NCBI GenBank assembly: GCA_015057085.1
Contig: SVFB01000062.1
Coordinates: forward strand, 42,545-106,544
Source: Lachnospiraceae bacterium
Lineage (GTDB): Bacteria; Bacillota; Clostridia; Lachnospirales; Lachnospiraceae
DNA length: 64,000 nt
Direction of reading: 5' to 3'
A model generated the notes under the pieces. The model worked only from the letters and a program-made list of their open reading frames with translations. It was not told the DNA's origin and did not search any database. Each line of letters opens with the position of its first letter. Within the stretch, counting starts at the first letter, position 1. Both the position numbers and the translations under genes were made by a program. Shown one piece after another: positions 28,101 through 37,325 of the stretch.

Positions 28101-29246
28101 ATGAAAAAAATTTTAGTGGTTGATGATTCTGCACTCATGAGAAAGGTTATCTGTGATATTATAAACGCAGATAGTAATTTTGAGGCAAAAGACGTCTGCA
28201 GAGATGGCCTTGAGGCATATGAAAAATTAAAGACGACCAGTTATGACGGAGTCGTACTTGATGTGAATATGCCAAGAATGGACGGTCTGCAGCTACTCGA
28301 AAAGTTACAGGAAGATCACATCAAAGCAAATGTAATCATGGTCAGCACTCTTACAACAAAGGATGCAGAGATTACAATGATGGCATTAGAGCGCGGTGCG
28401 ATTGATTTTGTAACGAAGCCGACCAATGTCATTGAGGCAAAGGGAGAAGAATTCAGCAATAGGCTTCTATCAGTACTGTCTGCGGTCCTTCGAATCAGCC
28501 ATACACCGAAGGCGCCTGTAGCTGCGATCAACAGACCTGCAGCGACCAGACGAACAGTGGCTGACCGGAATGTCAATCGGACGAATGAAATCAAACCGAG
28601 TCATTCGGTTATGAACATTCAGAGAATGAAACCGGCCAATATTACCAGACTGAAAGCAACAGGCAAGAACAAATTGGTTGCCCTTGCATGTTCAACCGGT
28701 GGACCGAAAGCTTTACAGGATGTGATTCCATTTCTTGATGCGAATTTGGATGCGCCTGTTGTTTTAGTTCAACATATGCCAAAAGGTTTTACGAAATCTA
28801 TGGCAGATCGATTGAATGAAATCAGCAAGGTTCATGTAAAGGAAGCAGAGGATGGAGAGAAGCTCCAAAAAGGCTGGGTATATGTGGCACCCGGCGGCAA
28901 GCATATCGAAGTGGCAAAGAACCCTGATGGCTCGCACAGAATCCAGTTCAATGATATGCCGGCCATCGGCGGATTAAAGCCTTGTGCCAATATCATGTAT
29001 GATTCTCTCTCAAAGACAGGATATGATGAAATCGTCTGCGTTGTACTGACAGGTATGGGTGCAGATGGAACAAATGGAATCCTTTCTTTGGTACAGCACA
29101 AACCGATTCATGTAATTTCTCAAAGTGAGGATACATGTGTGGTTTATGGAATGCCTAGGGCGATTGCAGAAAGCGGAGTAGTTGACGAAGTTGTGCCTCT
29201 CAAAGATGTAGCCAAAACAATCACAAAGAATGTGGGGGTAAATTAG
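28101..29246 (+). CDS. cheB: Chemotaxis protein-glutamate methylesterase CheB
   Basis: CheB (381 residues) removes methyl groups from chemoreceptors. An N-terminal receiver with DDSALMRK and the acceptor aspartate in VVLDVNMPRMDGL is joined by a linker to the esterase domain. The latter has the Ser (ACSTGGPKAL), His (VQHMPKGFT) and Asp (TGMGADGTNG) catalytic groups. It is followed after 1 bp by cheA. Confidence 0.95.
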   Translation: MKKILVVDDSALMRKVICDIINADSNFEAKDVCRDGLEAYEKLKTTSYDGVVLDVNMPRMDGLQLLEKLQEDHIKANVIMVSTLTTKDAEITMMALERGAIDFVTKPTNVIEAKGEEFSNRLLSVLSAVLRISHTPKAPVAAINRPAATRRTVADRNVNRTNEIKPSHSVMNIQRMKPANITRLKATGKNKLVALACSTGGPKALQDVIPFLDANLDAPVVLVQHMPKGFTKSMADRLNEISKVHVKEAEDGEKLQKGWVYVAPGGKHIEVAKNPDGSHRIQFNDMPAIGGLKPCANIMYDSLSKTGYDEIVCVVLTGMGADGTNGILSLVQHKPIHVISQSEDTCVVYGMPRAIAESGVVDEVVPLKDVAKTITKNVGVN

Positions 29247-29247
29247 C

Positions 29248-31353
29248 ATGGATGTAAGCCAGTATCTTGAGATTTTCATCGACGAAAGTGCAGAACATTT
29301 ACAAACATTAAGCGATTGTATCATGTCGCTCGAAGGAGAGCCGGATAACAAAGATACAATCAACGAAGTATTCCGCGCGGCGCACTCATTAAAGGGTATG
29401 GCCGGAACCATGGGATTCAAGCGTATGCAGCACTTAACACATGACATGGAAAATGTGTTCCAGGAAGTGCGTAGCGACAAGATTGCAGTAGATAGTGCAA
29501 TGATTGACTTGTTGTTCAAATGTCTTGATGCCTTGGATGAGTATTTGGAAAATGTAAAAGCAAGTTCTGATGAAGGAACAGAAGATAATGAATTAATTAT
29601 CAAAGAATTAAATGACTTTATTGCAAAAGCAAACGGAGAAGCTCCTGCCGATGCACCGACAGAAGCACCGGATGCAAAGGAAGCATCTGCAGAAGCAACC
29701 GCAGAAGAGGGCGGTTCAGAGAAAAAATATCTTTCCATCGAACTCGATGGTGCTGAAAAGGATGCAATTGAAGAAGCAAAGAAGTCAGGAAACAAAGTAT
29801 ATGGACTTACCGTATTTATTCAGCCGGAATGTCTTCTTAAGGCAGCAAGAGCATTTCTTGTATTCCGTGCTGTAGAAGAATTTGGTGAGATTATCGTATA
29901 TCGTCCAAGTTCACAGGATATCGAAGATGAGAAATTTGAACTTGATTTCAGCTTCTATATTTCATCTTCCGAAGACTTGGATAAGATTATTGAAGCTGCA
30001 AAGGGTGTTTCCGAAATCGCAGATGTAATCGGTGGTGAAATCACTGAAGAACAACTTGCAGAGAAGGTGGAAGCACCGGCTGCTGAAGCACCGGTTTCTG
30101 CACCGGCTCCGGCTTCCGCACCTAAGGAGACCAAGCCTGCACCGGCAGCAAAGAAAGAAGAAAAGAAAGTTCCTGCTAAGAAGGATGCAAAACCGGTTAC
30201 AAACAGAACCGTACGTGTGGATATCGAGAAGTTGGACGCTTTGATGAATCAGGTATCCGAGTTGATTATCGCGAAGAATTCACTTGTATCTATCAGCAGT
30301 CAGGATAGTGGAACCGCCGGAAATCAGGGATTCCATGAGCAGATTGAATATCTTGAGAGAATTACCACAAATCTTCATGAATCAGTTATGAAGGTTCGAA
30401 TGGTTCCAATTGAGAGTGTTGTTAATAAGTTCCCACGTATGATTCGTGATTTGTCCAGAACTCTTGACAAGAAGATGGAACTTACCATGACCGGTGAAGA
30501 TACCGAATTGGATCGTACCGTAGTAGATCAGATTGGTGATCCATTGCAGCATTTGCTTCGTAATTCAGCTGACCATGGTCTTGAAACTGCTGAAGTTCGT
30601 AAGCAGCGTGGCAAGTCTGAAACAGGACATATCTTCTTGAATGCATATCAGGAAGGAAACAATGTCATCATTCAGGTTGGCGATGATGGTAATGGTATCG
30701 ATACAGAAGCAGTTAAAGCGAAGGCAATCGAGCGCGGAATCATTACAGAAGAGCAGGCTGAGTCTATGACTCAGAAGGAAATCGTAAATCTCTTATTTAT
30801 GCCAAGCTTCTCTATGGCAAAGAAGATTACCGATATTTCAGGACGAGGCGTTGGACTTGATGTTGTTAAGAGCGGTATTGAAGCCCTTGGTGGTGATGTT
30901 GAAACACGCACAAAGCTCGGCGAAGGTACAACCTTTACTGTTCGTTTACCATTAACCTTGGCAATCATCCAGGCACTTATGGTTGAAATTCGTGATGAGA
31001 AATATGCAATTGCACTCGGATCTATTTCAAATATTGAAAACATTCCTGTTACAGATATCAAGTATGTTCAGGCACAGGAAGTAATTCACCTTCGTGGAAG
31101 CGTTATTCCTTTGATTCGTCTCGACAAGGTATTGGATATTGAGCCAAAGGAAGATCCGGAAAATCTTACTGTTGTTATTGTTAAGCGCGGTGACAGCCAG
31201 GCCGGTCTTGTTGTAGATAATTTGATCGGACAGCAGGAAATCGTTATTAAGTCCTTAGGAAAATATATCAACGGTAATAAGTTAATCAGCGGTGCAACAA
31301 TCTTAGGTGATGGTGAAATCGCTATGATTCTTGATACGAATACATTGATTTAA
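29248..31353 (+). CDS. cheA: Chemotaxis histidine kinase CheA
   Basis: CheA (701 residues) phosphorylates CheY and CheB. Domains are in standard order: P1/HPt with phospho-accepting H46 (FRAAHSLKGMAGTMGF), a P2 region (about 165-270), an Ala/Pro/Lys linker, P3 dimerization (about 315-375), the P4 kinase with N box HLLRNSADHG and ATP-lid motifs, and a C-terminal P5 CheW-like domain. The start directly follows the cheB stop. Confidence 0.96.
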   Translation: MDVSQYLEIFIDESAEHLQTLSDCIMSLEGEPDNKDTINEVFRAAHSLKGMAGTMGFKRMQHLTHDMENVFQEVRSDKIAVDSAMIDLLFKCLDALDEYLENVKASSDEGTEDNELIIKELNDFIAKANGEAPADAPTEAPDAKEASAEATAEEGGSEKKYLSIELDGAEKDAIEEAKKSGNKVYGLTVFIQPECLLKAARAFLVFRAVEEFGEIIVYRPSSQDIEDEKFELDFSFYISSSEDLDKIIEAAKGVSEIADVIGGEITEEQLAEKVEAPAAEAPVSAPAPASAPKETKPAPAAKKEEKKVPAKKDAKPVTNRTVRVDIEKLDALMNQVSELIIAKNSLVSISSQDSGTAGNQGFHEQIEYLERITTNLHESVMKVRMVPIESVVNKFPRMIRDLSRTLDKKMELTMTGEDTELDRTVVDQIGDPLQHLLRNSADHGLETAEVRKQRGKSETGHIFLNAYQEGNNVIIQVGDDGNGIDTEAVKAKAIERGIITEEQAESMTQKEIVNLLFMPSFSMAKKITDISGRGVGLDVVKSGIEALGGDVETRTKLGEGTTFTVRLPLTLAIIQALMVEIRDEKYAIALGSISNIENIPVTDIKYVQAQEVIHLRGSVIPLIRLDKVLDIEPKEDPENLTVVIVKRGDSQAGLVVDNLIGQQEIVIKSLGKYINGNKLISGATILGDGEIAMILDTNTLI

Positions 31354-31365
31354 TGGGGGTGCGAT

Positions 31366-31833
31366 ATGGCAGATACAAGTCTTGAATTAACAGAGCTGAA
31401 TACAAAACAATATATTGTTGTGCAAATCGGCAGCGAAAAATATGGTATCGATATCGGATACATTGATAACATTGTTCGTATGCAGAAAATCACCCGTGTT
31501 CCAAAGGCACAGTCTTATTTTAACGGCGTTATCAATTTAAGAGGTGAAGTCGTAGCGGTTATGAGTATCCGCAAAAAGATGGGACTCGAAGAAGATGTAT
31601 TTACGGACAAATCCCGTATTATCATCCTGAAATTAGAGGATCGCGGATTAATCGGCATTATTGTAGATGCTGTCAATGAGGTTATCACACTTTCTGATGA
31701 TCAGATTGAAGCTCCTGCAGCCGGACCAAAGAAAGGAAAAGATTCCTTTATCAACGGTATTGGTAAGAAGGGTGATACTTTGGTATCTCTCTTTGAAATC
31801 AATGCAATTGTTGACGAGAAAGAAGAAAAGTAA
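31366..31833 (+). CDS. cheW: Chemotaxis coupling protein CheW
   Basis: This 155-residue adaptor links receptors to CheA. The core QYIVVQIGSEKYGIDIGYID and the segment INLRGEVVAVMSIRKK are typical. The ribosome site GGGGGTGCG lies before the ATG. A perfect hairpin follows the gene, before cheC. Confidence 0.94.
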   Translation: MADTSLELTELNTKQYIVVQIGSEKYGIDIGYIDNIVRMQKITRVPKAQSYFNGVINLRGEVVAVMSIRKKMGLEEDVFTDKSRIIILKLEDRGLIGIIVDAVNEVITLSDDQIEAPAAGPKKGKDSFINGIGKKGDTLVSLFEINAIVDEKEEK

Positions 31834-31840
31834 GAAACTA

Positions 31841-31871
31841 ATATAGTGAGGTCTAATTGGCCTCACTATAT
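31841..31871 (+). terminator. Intra-operon hairpin between cheW and cheC
   Basis: ATATAGTGAGG (31841-31851) and CCTCACTATAT (31861-31871) form a perfect 11-bp stem with a 9-nt loop. The following sequence, TTCAATTTGATTTTC, is only moderately T-rich. It may be a partial terminator, an RNA stabiliser or a processing site. Confidence 0.65.
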
Positions 31872-31904
31872 TTCAATTTGATTTTCATTGTATTAGGAGA
31901 ATTT

Positions 31905-32525
31905 ATGGCAGAATTTTCGTTAGATCAGGTCAATGAGATATACATGGATGTCCTGAAAGAAATTGGTAATATCGGAGCCGGAAATGCAACTACCGCAATC
32001 GCAAGCATGCTCGGCATGCGTTTGGATATGAAGGTTCCGTCCGTATTATTTAAAGATGCGTCAAAGCTTTCGGATGCAATTTGTCCTGAAGAAGAGACAA
32101 TCGTTGGCGTATTTTTGGAAGTAACAGATGATATTTCCGGAAGTATGATGTTTATTTTGAAACTGGATTCAGCTGCATATTTGGTTTCTAAGCTGATGGG
32201 TATGCCTCATGAAGAAGGAGCTCCATTCTCAGAAATGGAATTGTCAGCAATGCAGGAAATCGGTAATATTATTGCAGGAAGTTATCTTTCAGCACTTTCA
32301 AATATGACAAATTTAAGAATTCAGCCTTCTGTTCCATATATTAATGTGGATATGGCGGCTGCAATTTTGAGCGTTCCGGCTGTTATTTTCGGACAGTACG
32401 GCGAGAATGCATTGTTAATTGAAACAGAATTTGGTGATGATGTTATGATTCAAGGTTACTTTATTTTAATGCCGGATCAGGAATCATATCCGAAGATTCT
32501 ACAGGCGCTTGGTATCCCTGTTTAA
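31905..32525 (+). CDS. cheC: Chemotaxis phosphatase CheC
   Basis: CheC (206 residues) removes phosphate from CheY-P and, with CheD, feeds back on receptors. Both Glu-x2-Asn motifs are present (EIGNIGAGNA near the start and EIGNIIAGSY in the middle). The frame is open from 31857, but AGGAGA about 7 nt before ATG 31905 marks the start. Confidence 0.93.
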   Translation: MAEFSLDQVNEIYMDVLKEIGNIGAGNATTAIASMLGMRLDMKVPSVLFKDASKLSDAICPEEETIVGVFLEVTDDISGSMMFILKLDSAAYLVSKLMGMPHEEGAPFSEMELSAMQEIGNIIAGSYLSALSNMTNLRIQPSVPYINVDMAAAILSVPAVIFGQYGENALLIETEFGDDVMIQGYFILMPDQESYPKILQALGIPV

Positions 32526-32552
32526 TCGTTTTTTGAATAATAGGAGAGGTTG

Positions 32553-33038
32553 ATGAGTAACTTAATTAAAGTTGGAATGGCTGATCTTAAGGTTGCAAAA
32601 GCTCCGGATGTGTTGACAACGCTTGGTTTGGGATCTTGCATTGGATTGACCTTGTATGATCCGGTCACAAAAGTAGGTGGACTTGTTCATTATATGCTTC
32701 CTGATAGTACACAATTAAAAAACAATTCCAATATCGCAAAATTTGGTGATACAGGAATTGCTGAGCTACTTGATCAGGTGGTTAAGGCAGGGGCATCAAA
32801 AACGAGATTGGTTGCGAAAATCGCAGGCGGAGCCAGCATGTTCCAGGTGTCAAATAATGCTGCTGTTGGAAAAGTCGGAGAGCGCAATGCCGAGATGGCT
32901 AAAATTATGTTAAAGAAATTTGGTATTCGTTTAATCGCTGAGGATACCGGATTGAATTTCGGTCGTACGGTTGAATTGGATTGTTCAAATGGAGAATATT
33001 TGATTAAAGCAGTCGGAAAGCCGAACAAAGTTATTTAA
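32553..33038 (+). CDS. cheD: Chemoreceptor glutamine deamidase CheD
   Basis: CheD (161 residues) deamidates receptor glutamines and is a CheC partner. The catalytic Cys (GLGSCIGLTLYD) and His (GGLVHYMLP) are present. AGGAG at 32542-32546 favours ATG 32553 over the in-frame TTG at 32550. It follows cheC directly, as expected for the CheC-CheD pair. Confidence 0.94.
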   Translation: MSNLIKVGMADLKVAKAPDVLTTLGLGSCIGLTLYDPVTKVGGLVHYMLPDSTQLKNNSNIAKFGDTGIAELLDQVVKAGASKTRLVAKIAGGASMFQVSNNAAVGKVGERNAEMAKIMLKKFGIRLIAEDTGLNFGRTVELDCSNGEYLIKAVGKPNKVI

Positions 33039-33053
33039 TTTTGAGGAAGTAGT

Positions 33054-33341
33054 ATGAAGACGGATCATGTCCCGGCACTTGTCACATTATCAGCAGGTGC
33101 GGTCTATTGCGTTGTAGGACTGTCGCAGGATTTAAACGGATTCACATTCGCAAAGGAATTGCTGATCGTTTTAGTAATATTCTTTGTGATTGGTTCGATT
33201 ATAAAGATCGTTCTGGACAAAAGCTTTAAGGATTTTGATGATTTAGAAAATGAATCTGAAGAGGGAGAAGTAACAGAAGAATCTGAAGAAAAGGAAGATA
33301 TTGATTTCTCGGAAAAAGAAGATAATCAAAACGAGGGTTAA
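33054..33341 (+). CDS. Small membrane protein of the che/flagellar operon, function unknown
   Basis: This 95-residue protein has two predicted membrane helices (about 8-25 and 34-52) and a strongly acidic C-terminal tail rich in Glu, Asp and Ser. I do not recognise a named family. It lies between cheD and the sigma-28 gene with tight spacing, so it is probably co-transcribed. GAGGAAGTAGT precedes the ATG. A role in flagellar or chemotaxis assembly is only inferred. Confidence 0.6.
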   Translation: MKTDHVPALVTLSAGAVYCVVGLSQDLNGFTFAKELLIVLVIFFVIGSIIKIVLDKSFKDFDDLENESEEGEVTEESEEKEDIDFSEKEDNQNEG

Positions 33342-33353
33342 TTGGGGTAGTGA

Positions 33354-34121
33354 ATGAAGGCAGTTGATACAGAAAGCTTATGGAATGAATATGTGAAAAA
33401 ACCCACACCGGAATTGCGCGAGCAGTTGATTATTGAATACGCGCAATTAGTGCGGCTTGTTGCAGGTCGTTTGAGTATGTACTTGGGTCATAATGTGGAA
33501 TATGAGGATCTCGTCAGTTATGGAATTTTCGGACTGATCGATGCAATCGATAAGTTTGATGCAACGAAGCAGGTTAAATTCGAAACTTATGCAAGCTTGC
33601 GTATTCGAGGTGCAATCCTGGATCAAATCCGAAAAATGGATTGGATTCCGCGAACGGTTCGTCAAAGACAGCGCAAAATTGATGAAGCAATCAAAGCGAT
33701 TGAGATGAAAACCGGTCGCACTGCATCGGACGAGGAACTGGCTGCGGAATTGGGATTATCGGAAGATGAATTATTATCCTGGCAATCTCAGTTAAAGGTT
33801 ACAAATCTTGTTTCTTTAAATGAATTTGAAGAAACAGGTCCTGAACCGGTTATGGATGCGACACATAATTCACATTTTGCACAGCCGGAAGATGTAATCG
33901 CGGAAAATGAATTGAAGGAGATGTTGGTAGAATCTCTTTCATTATTGACCGAAAAAGAACGTAGAGTTATTGAATTATATTATTATGAAGACCTTACTTT
34001 AAAGGAAATCAGTAAGGTTCTGGAAGTATCGGAGTCGAGAGTATCACAATTGCATACAAAAGCACTTGTGAAGATGAAAAAGAAAATGGGGCCTTATATG
34101 GATATTTTGAGTAGCCAATAA
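33354..34121 (+). CDS. fliA: Flagellar RNA polymerase sigma factor SigD/FliA (sigma-28)
   Basis: This is the 255-residue sigma-28 factor for late flagellar and chemotaxis genes. Region 2 (LVSYGIFGLIDAIDKFD and YASLRIRGAILDQIRKMDW), region 3 and the C-terminal region 4 helix-turn-helix (TLKEISKVLEVSESRVSQLH) are intact. It is encoded inside the operon, as sigD is in B. subtilis. Its targets, such as flagellin, lie outside this window. Confidence 0.95.
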   Translation: MKAVDTESLWNEYVKKPTPELREQLIIEYAQLVRLVAGRLSMYLGHNVEYEDLVSYGIFGLIDAIDKFDATKQVKFETYASLRIRGAILDQIRKMDWIPRTVRQRQRKIDEAIKAIEMKTGRTASDEELAAELGLSEDELLSWQSQLKVTNLVSLNEFEETGPEPVMDATHNSHFAQPEDVIAENELKEMLVESLSLLTEKERRVIELYYYEDLTLKEISKVLEVSESRVSQLHTKALVKMKKKMGPYMDILSSQ

Positions 34122-34133
34122 GGTGGGGGGAAA

Positions 34134-35729
34134 ATGAGAAACCAGTATTTTCAGCTTGTATTTCACGATGAGCAGGCTTATGTTCGTATTTATCCGTCAT
34201 TAGAGGGCGGAGAAAATCTTAAAATTAATGAACTAACTGCGTATTTGGACCGCAAGAAATTTGCCGGATATGATATTAAAGCATTGGCAGATGCGTTATC
34301 TGAGGAAGAGGAAGTCAGAGAGGTTTTACTTGGACCGTGGGACGGATATGAAGTCCGCGAGAATATGGAAATCGATGTCTCTATGGATAAGATGACTGCC
34401 TATGCACGTTTCTATCCCGGCTCTCCAAATGGTCCGCGAATGGACGCAAAAGAGATTGTCGGCAGTTTGATCCGTAATAGAATTAAATTCGGGTTGGACC
34501 AGCGGGCAATTTTTGATTTTCTTCAATCGCCTGAATATTGTAAGGATATTGTGATTGCAAAAGGAAAACCGGTTCGACATGGCGAAAATGCGAAAATAGA
34601 ATATTTTTTTAATACAGTAAAGAACCTTCAACCTAAGCGAAATGAGGACGGATCAGTAGATTACAAAGAATTAAATACGATCAGTCATGTAAAGCAAGGG
34701 GATCTTTTGGCGCGCTTAATCAAAGAAGATCCGGGAGAGCCGGGAATTAATGTATTTGGTGATTCTATTAAACCAAAGAATGTTAAGAGCGCGAAACTTG
34801 GATATGGAAAAAACATTTCTATCAATGAAGATAAAACAGAAATTTATTCCGATGTAACCGGCCATGCAATTCTGCAAAACGGGAAAGTGTTCGTATCGAA
34901 TGTATATACGGTACCTGCAGATGTAGACAATTCTATCGGAAATATTAATTATGACGGAAATGTACAGATAAACGGAAATGTGAAAACCGGTTTTACGGTG
35001 GAAGCAACCGGAGATATTATTGTCAACGGAGCCGTGGAGAATGCCACGCTTAAGGCAGGTGGCCAGATTATTTTAAAGAGTGGTATTCACGGAGGCGGAA
35101 ATGGAACTTTAATTTCGGATTCCAATATTATGTCTAAATACATCGAAAATTCAAAAGTGATTTCCGGTGGATATGTGGAAGCAGAAATCATTATGGGCAG
35201 CGATGTATCTGCCGTTGATGCAGTTCGTGCAAAAGGGAAAAAAGGATTAATCAGCGGTGGAAGAGTCCGTGCAAAAAACAGCATAGAAGCCGAAAATCTA
35301 GGCTCAAACATGGGAACGCCAACAATGCTCGAGGTCGGTATTGAACCGGAAAAGAAGCAGCGCTATATTGATTTGAATAAATATGTCAAAGAAAAAACGC
35401 AAGAACTCGAGGATATGCAGACTATTATTGAAAATTATGGTAATATGGTAAAGAAAGGCGAACATGTGCCAAAGGATAAATTGGTATATGCCCAGAAATT
35501 GGCAGACCAATATAAAGCCGAATCTGCAGAATTAATTCCGATGAAAGAAGAAATTAAAGCGATTCAGGATGAGATGCTAGAAACAGACGGTTCGTATGTA
35601 ATTGTTTCTCAGACGGCATATTCCGGTGTAACCATCGCTATTTCTGATATCAGTTTGAACCTAAAAGAGGCGCGAAGCCATACGAAGTTCCATAAGGCTG
35701 AAGGAGAAGTAAAAGCAGATATTTATTAA
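34134..35729 (+). CDS. FapA family protein (DUF342)
   Basis: This 531-residue protein matches the FapA/DUF342 family. It has a beta-helix-like middle built of repeated Gly/Asn-rich strands (GNINYDGNVQINGNVKTGFTVEA region) and a C-terminal coiled coil (about 400-470). Family members are linked to polymer-like surface or flagellar functions, but the biochemical role is unknown. It follows the sigma-28 gene by 12 bp with GGTGGGGGG upstream. Confidence 0.82.
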   Translation: MRNQYFQLVFHDEQAYVRIYPSLEGGENLKINELTAYLDRKKFAGYDIKALADALSEEEEVREVLLGPWDGYEVRENMEIDVSMDKMTAYARFYPGSPNGPRMDAKEIVGSLIRNRIKFGLDQRAIFDFLQSPEYCKDIVIAKGKPVRHGENAKIEYFFNTVKNLQPKRNEDGSVDYKELNTISHVKQGDLLARLIKEDPGEPGINVFGDSIKPKNVKSAKLGYGKNISINEDKTEIYSDVTGHAILQNGKVFVSNVYTVPADVDNSIGNINYDGNVQINGNVKTGFTVEATGDIIVNGAVENATLKAGGQIILKSGIHGGGNGTLISDSNIMSKYIENSKVISGGYVEAEIIMGSDVSAVDAVRAKGKKGLISGGRVRAKNSIEAENLGSNMGTPTMLEVGIEPEKKQRYIDLNKYVKEKTQELEDMQTIIENYGNMVKKGEHVPKDKLVYAQKLADQYKAESAELIPMKEEIKAIQDEMLETDGSYVIVSQTAYSGVTIAISDISLNLKEARSHTKFHKAEGEVKADIY

Positions 35730-35745
35730 GGATAGGTGAAGTTGT

Positions 35746-36069
35746 ATGTCTATACGTCCTGTGGAATTTAATGGAATGTTACAAAGAACGGAAGATGTCT
35801 CCCAGATGAAGCATCAGGAAGACGCAAAACCGATTGTGGATCAGCAAAACATCCAACAAACCGTTGATCAACGGGCGGATGCAATGCGTCATCAGGTGGT
35901 GGATGCCAATCAAAGTGATGGTGCGCAAAATAATGCAGATGCGCGTGATGAAGGAAAAGGAACTTATTTTGACAATCGCAAAAAGCGAGAGAAAGAAAAA
36001 GAAGAGAAAAACTCGGACGGAAGAGTCATTCGAAAAGTTGCAGAAACAACATTTGATATCAAGATTTAG
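35746..36069 (+). CDS. Conserved small hydrophilic protein of the flagellar operon, unknown function
   Basis: This 107-residue, hydrophilic, probably disordered protein starts SIRPVEFNGMLQRTEDVS and ends in a short hydrophobic tail, TTFDIKI. The middle is rich in Gln, Asp and Asn and the C-terminal half in Lys/Glu. I recall similar proteins at this place in other Lachnospiraceae. No motif assigns a function. GATAGGTGAAGT lies upstream, and it is in an operon with the flanking genes. Confidence 0.6.
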   Translation: MSIRPVEFNGMLQRTEDVSQMKHQEDAKPIVDQQNIQQTVDQRADAMRHQVVDANQSDGAQNNADARDEGKGTYFDNRKKREKEKEEKNSDGRVIRKVAETTFDIKI

Positions 36070-36077
36070 AGGGTAGT

Positions 36078-36749
36078 ATGGGCGCGACAGAAGTTGTTTT
36101 AATTGTAATCGGTTTGATCTTTATCATAGGAAGTTTCTTTTTAAAAGAAGTGCTTTCCCAAAAGGATATGGAGCAGATCGCAAAATTAAGTGAAATTGAA
36201 TTAAAGACAATCATTGATCGCAAAATGAAAGATGCAGATGCTGCCATCAGCGATTCCATTGATGGTGCAATTGATGAAGCGGCAGAGAAGACCAAGCGTC
36301 AAATGGAAAAAGAGACCAATGAAAAAATCATGGCCATCAGCGAATTCTCTGATACAGTTCTCGATTCAATGAACAAAACGCATAATGAAATCATGTTTTT
36401 GTATAGTATGCTTAATGACAAGCATGGCGAGCTGACCGCATTGGCAGGAGATTTATCACATTTCTCCAGCGAGATGAAAGAGACAGAAAATGAAATCTTA
36501 GGACATTTGGCAGAGGCGGCCAATGAAATTCAGTCGAAGGCAGTAAAACCGGAGCCGGAACAGATTCAGAGCGGCGAAGAGACTCAAGAGGAAGAGACGG
36601 AATCGGATAAACGCTCCAATGAGCAAATCCTTGCTTTGCATAAGCAGGGACTAAGCGATGTGGAAATTGCCAAAAACCTGGGCAGAGGTCTTGGAGAAGT
36701 AAAATTGGTGCTCGGATTGTACCGGGAGGAAGCGGAAAGTGAAATTTAA
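36078..36749 (+). CDS. DUF6115-type membrane/HTH protein, positional counterpart of SwrB
   Basis: The 223-residue protein has one N-terminal membrane helix (about 4-25), a long coiled coil and a C-terminal helix-turn-helix-like segment (EQILALHKQGLSDVEIAKNLGRG). B. subtilis has swrB at the same place, after sigD and before rpsB, with the same topology. SwrB promotes flagellar export-gate activity. An analogous role is inferred from position and architecture, not from strong similarity. It overlaps the next gene by 11 bases. Confidence 0.65.
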   Translation: MGATEVVLIVIGLIFIIGSFFLKEVLSQKDMEQIAKLSEIELKTIIDRKMKDADAAISDSIDGAIDEAAEKTKRQMEKETNEKIMAISEFSDTVLDSMNKTHNEIMFLYSMLNDKHGELTALAGDLSHFSSEMKETENEILGHLAEAANEIQSKAVKPEPEQIQSGEETQEEETESDKRSNEQILALHKQGLSDVEIAKNLGRGLGEVKLVLGLYREEAESEI

Positions 36750-37290
36750 ATATTATCTTAGAGGTCTGGGAATCGGTATCCTTTTTGCTACGATAATCCT
36801 TGCGATTTCCTATCATAAAAATAATCAAAGTGCCATGTCGGATTCCGATATCATTTCAGCCGCAAAAAAGCTTGGCATGGATTTCGTAGATAGCACAGAA
36901 GGCGTGGAAAGCACCCAGGGAATCGAAACAACACAAGGGCAAGAAACACAGGGACAAGAAACGCAAAGCCAGGAAACACAAAGCCAGGAAACAGAAAGTC
37001 AGGAAACAGAAAGTCAGGAAACACAGGTTCAGGAAACAGAAAGCCAAGAAACAGAAAGCGGAAGTCCTACAGAAGAAATCAAAACTGCAAAAATTACAGT
37101 AACGAATGATACTTCCTGGAGAATGGTATTCAATAGTCTTGCGGATGCCGGAATCATTAAAGATGGAAATGAATTATACGAATATTATAATGATAAATAT
37201 AGCGATGTTTATTTACAAAATGGCACGTTTGAGATTCCAAGCGGAGCCAGTTATGATGAAATTATAAAGATTTTATCGACAAAACCTTAA
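36739..37290 (+). CDS. Membrane-anchored protein with Gln-Glu-Thr repeats and YceG/MltG-like C-terminus
   Basis: This 183-residue protein has an N-terminal membrane helix (about 6-25), a low-complexity repeat of the unit QET(x)S at about 64-106, and a folded C-terminal domain (about 118-183). The C-terminus resembles the substrate-binding LysM-like part of YceG/MltG (NLADAGII..., ...NGTFEIPSGASYDEIIKIL). It lacks the transglycosylase catalytic domain. GTG start 36739 has GGGAGGA 8 nt upstream. It is last in the operon; a terminator follows. Confidence 0.6.
   Translation: MKFKYYLRGLGIGILFATIILAISYHKNNQSAMSDSDIISAAKKLGMDFVDSTEGVESTQGIETTQGQETQGQETQSQETQSQETESQETESQETQVQETESQETESGSPTEEIKTAKITVTNDTSWRMVFNSLADAGIIKDGNELYEYYNDKYSDVYLQNGTFEIPSGASYDEIIKILSTKP
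36931..37056 (+). repeat. Tandem repeat coding for Gln-Glu-Thr units
   Basis: Roughly eight copies of a 15-bp unit (consensus CAGGAAACAGAAAGC-like) encode QETES/QETQS in the MltG-like gene. The copies are close enough that replication slippage could change their number in frame. Confidence 0.75.
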
Positions 37291-37296
37291 AACATC

Positions 37297-37325
37297 TTGC
37301 ATGAGAGCCTTTGGTATGATATAAT
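37297..37325 (+). promoter_or_regulatory. rpsB promoter overlapping the flagellar operon terminator
   Basis: TTGCAT (37297-37302), a 17-bp spacer and TATAAT (37320-37325), with an extended -10 TGa, form a strong promoter. The -10 sits in the loop of the terminator stem at 37306-37335. Confidence 0.7.
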
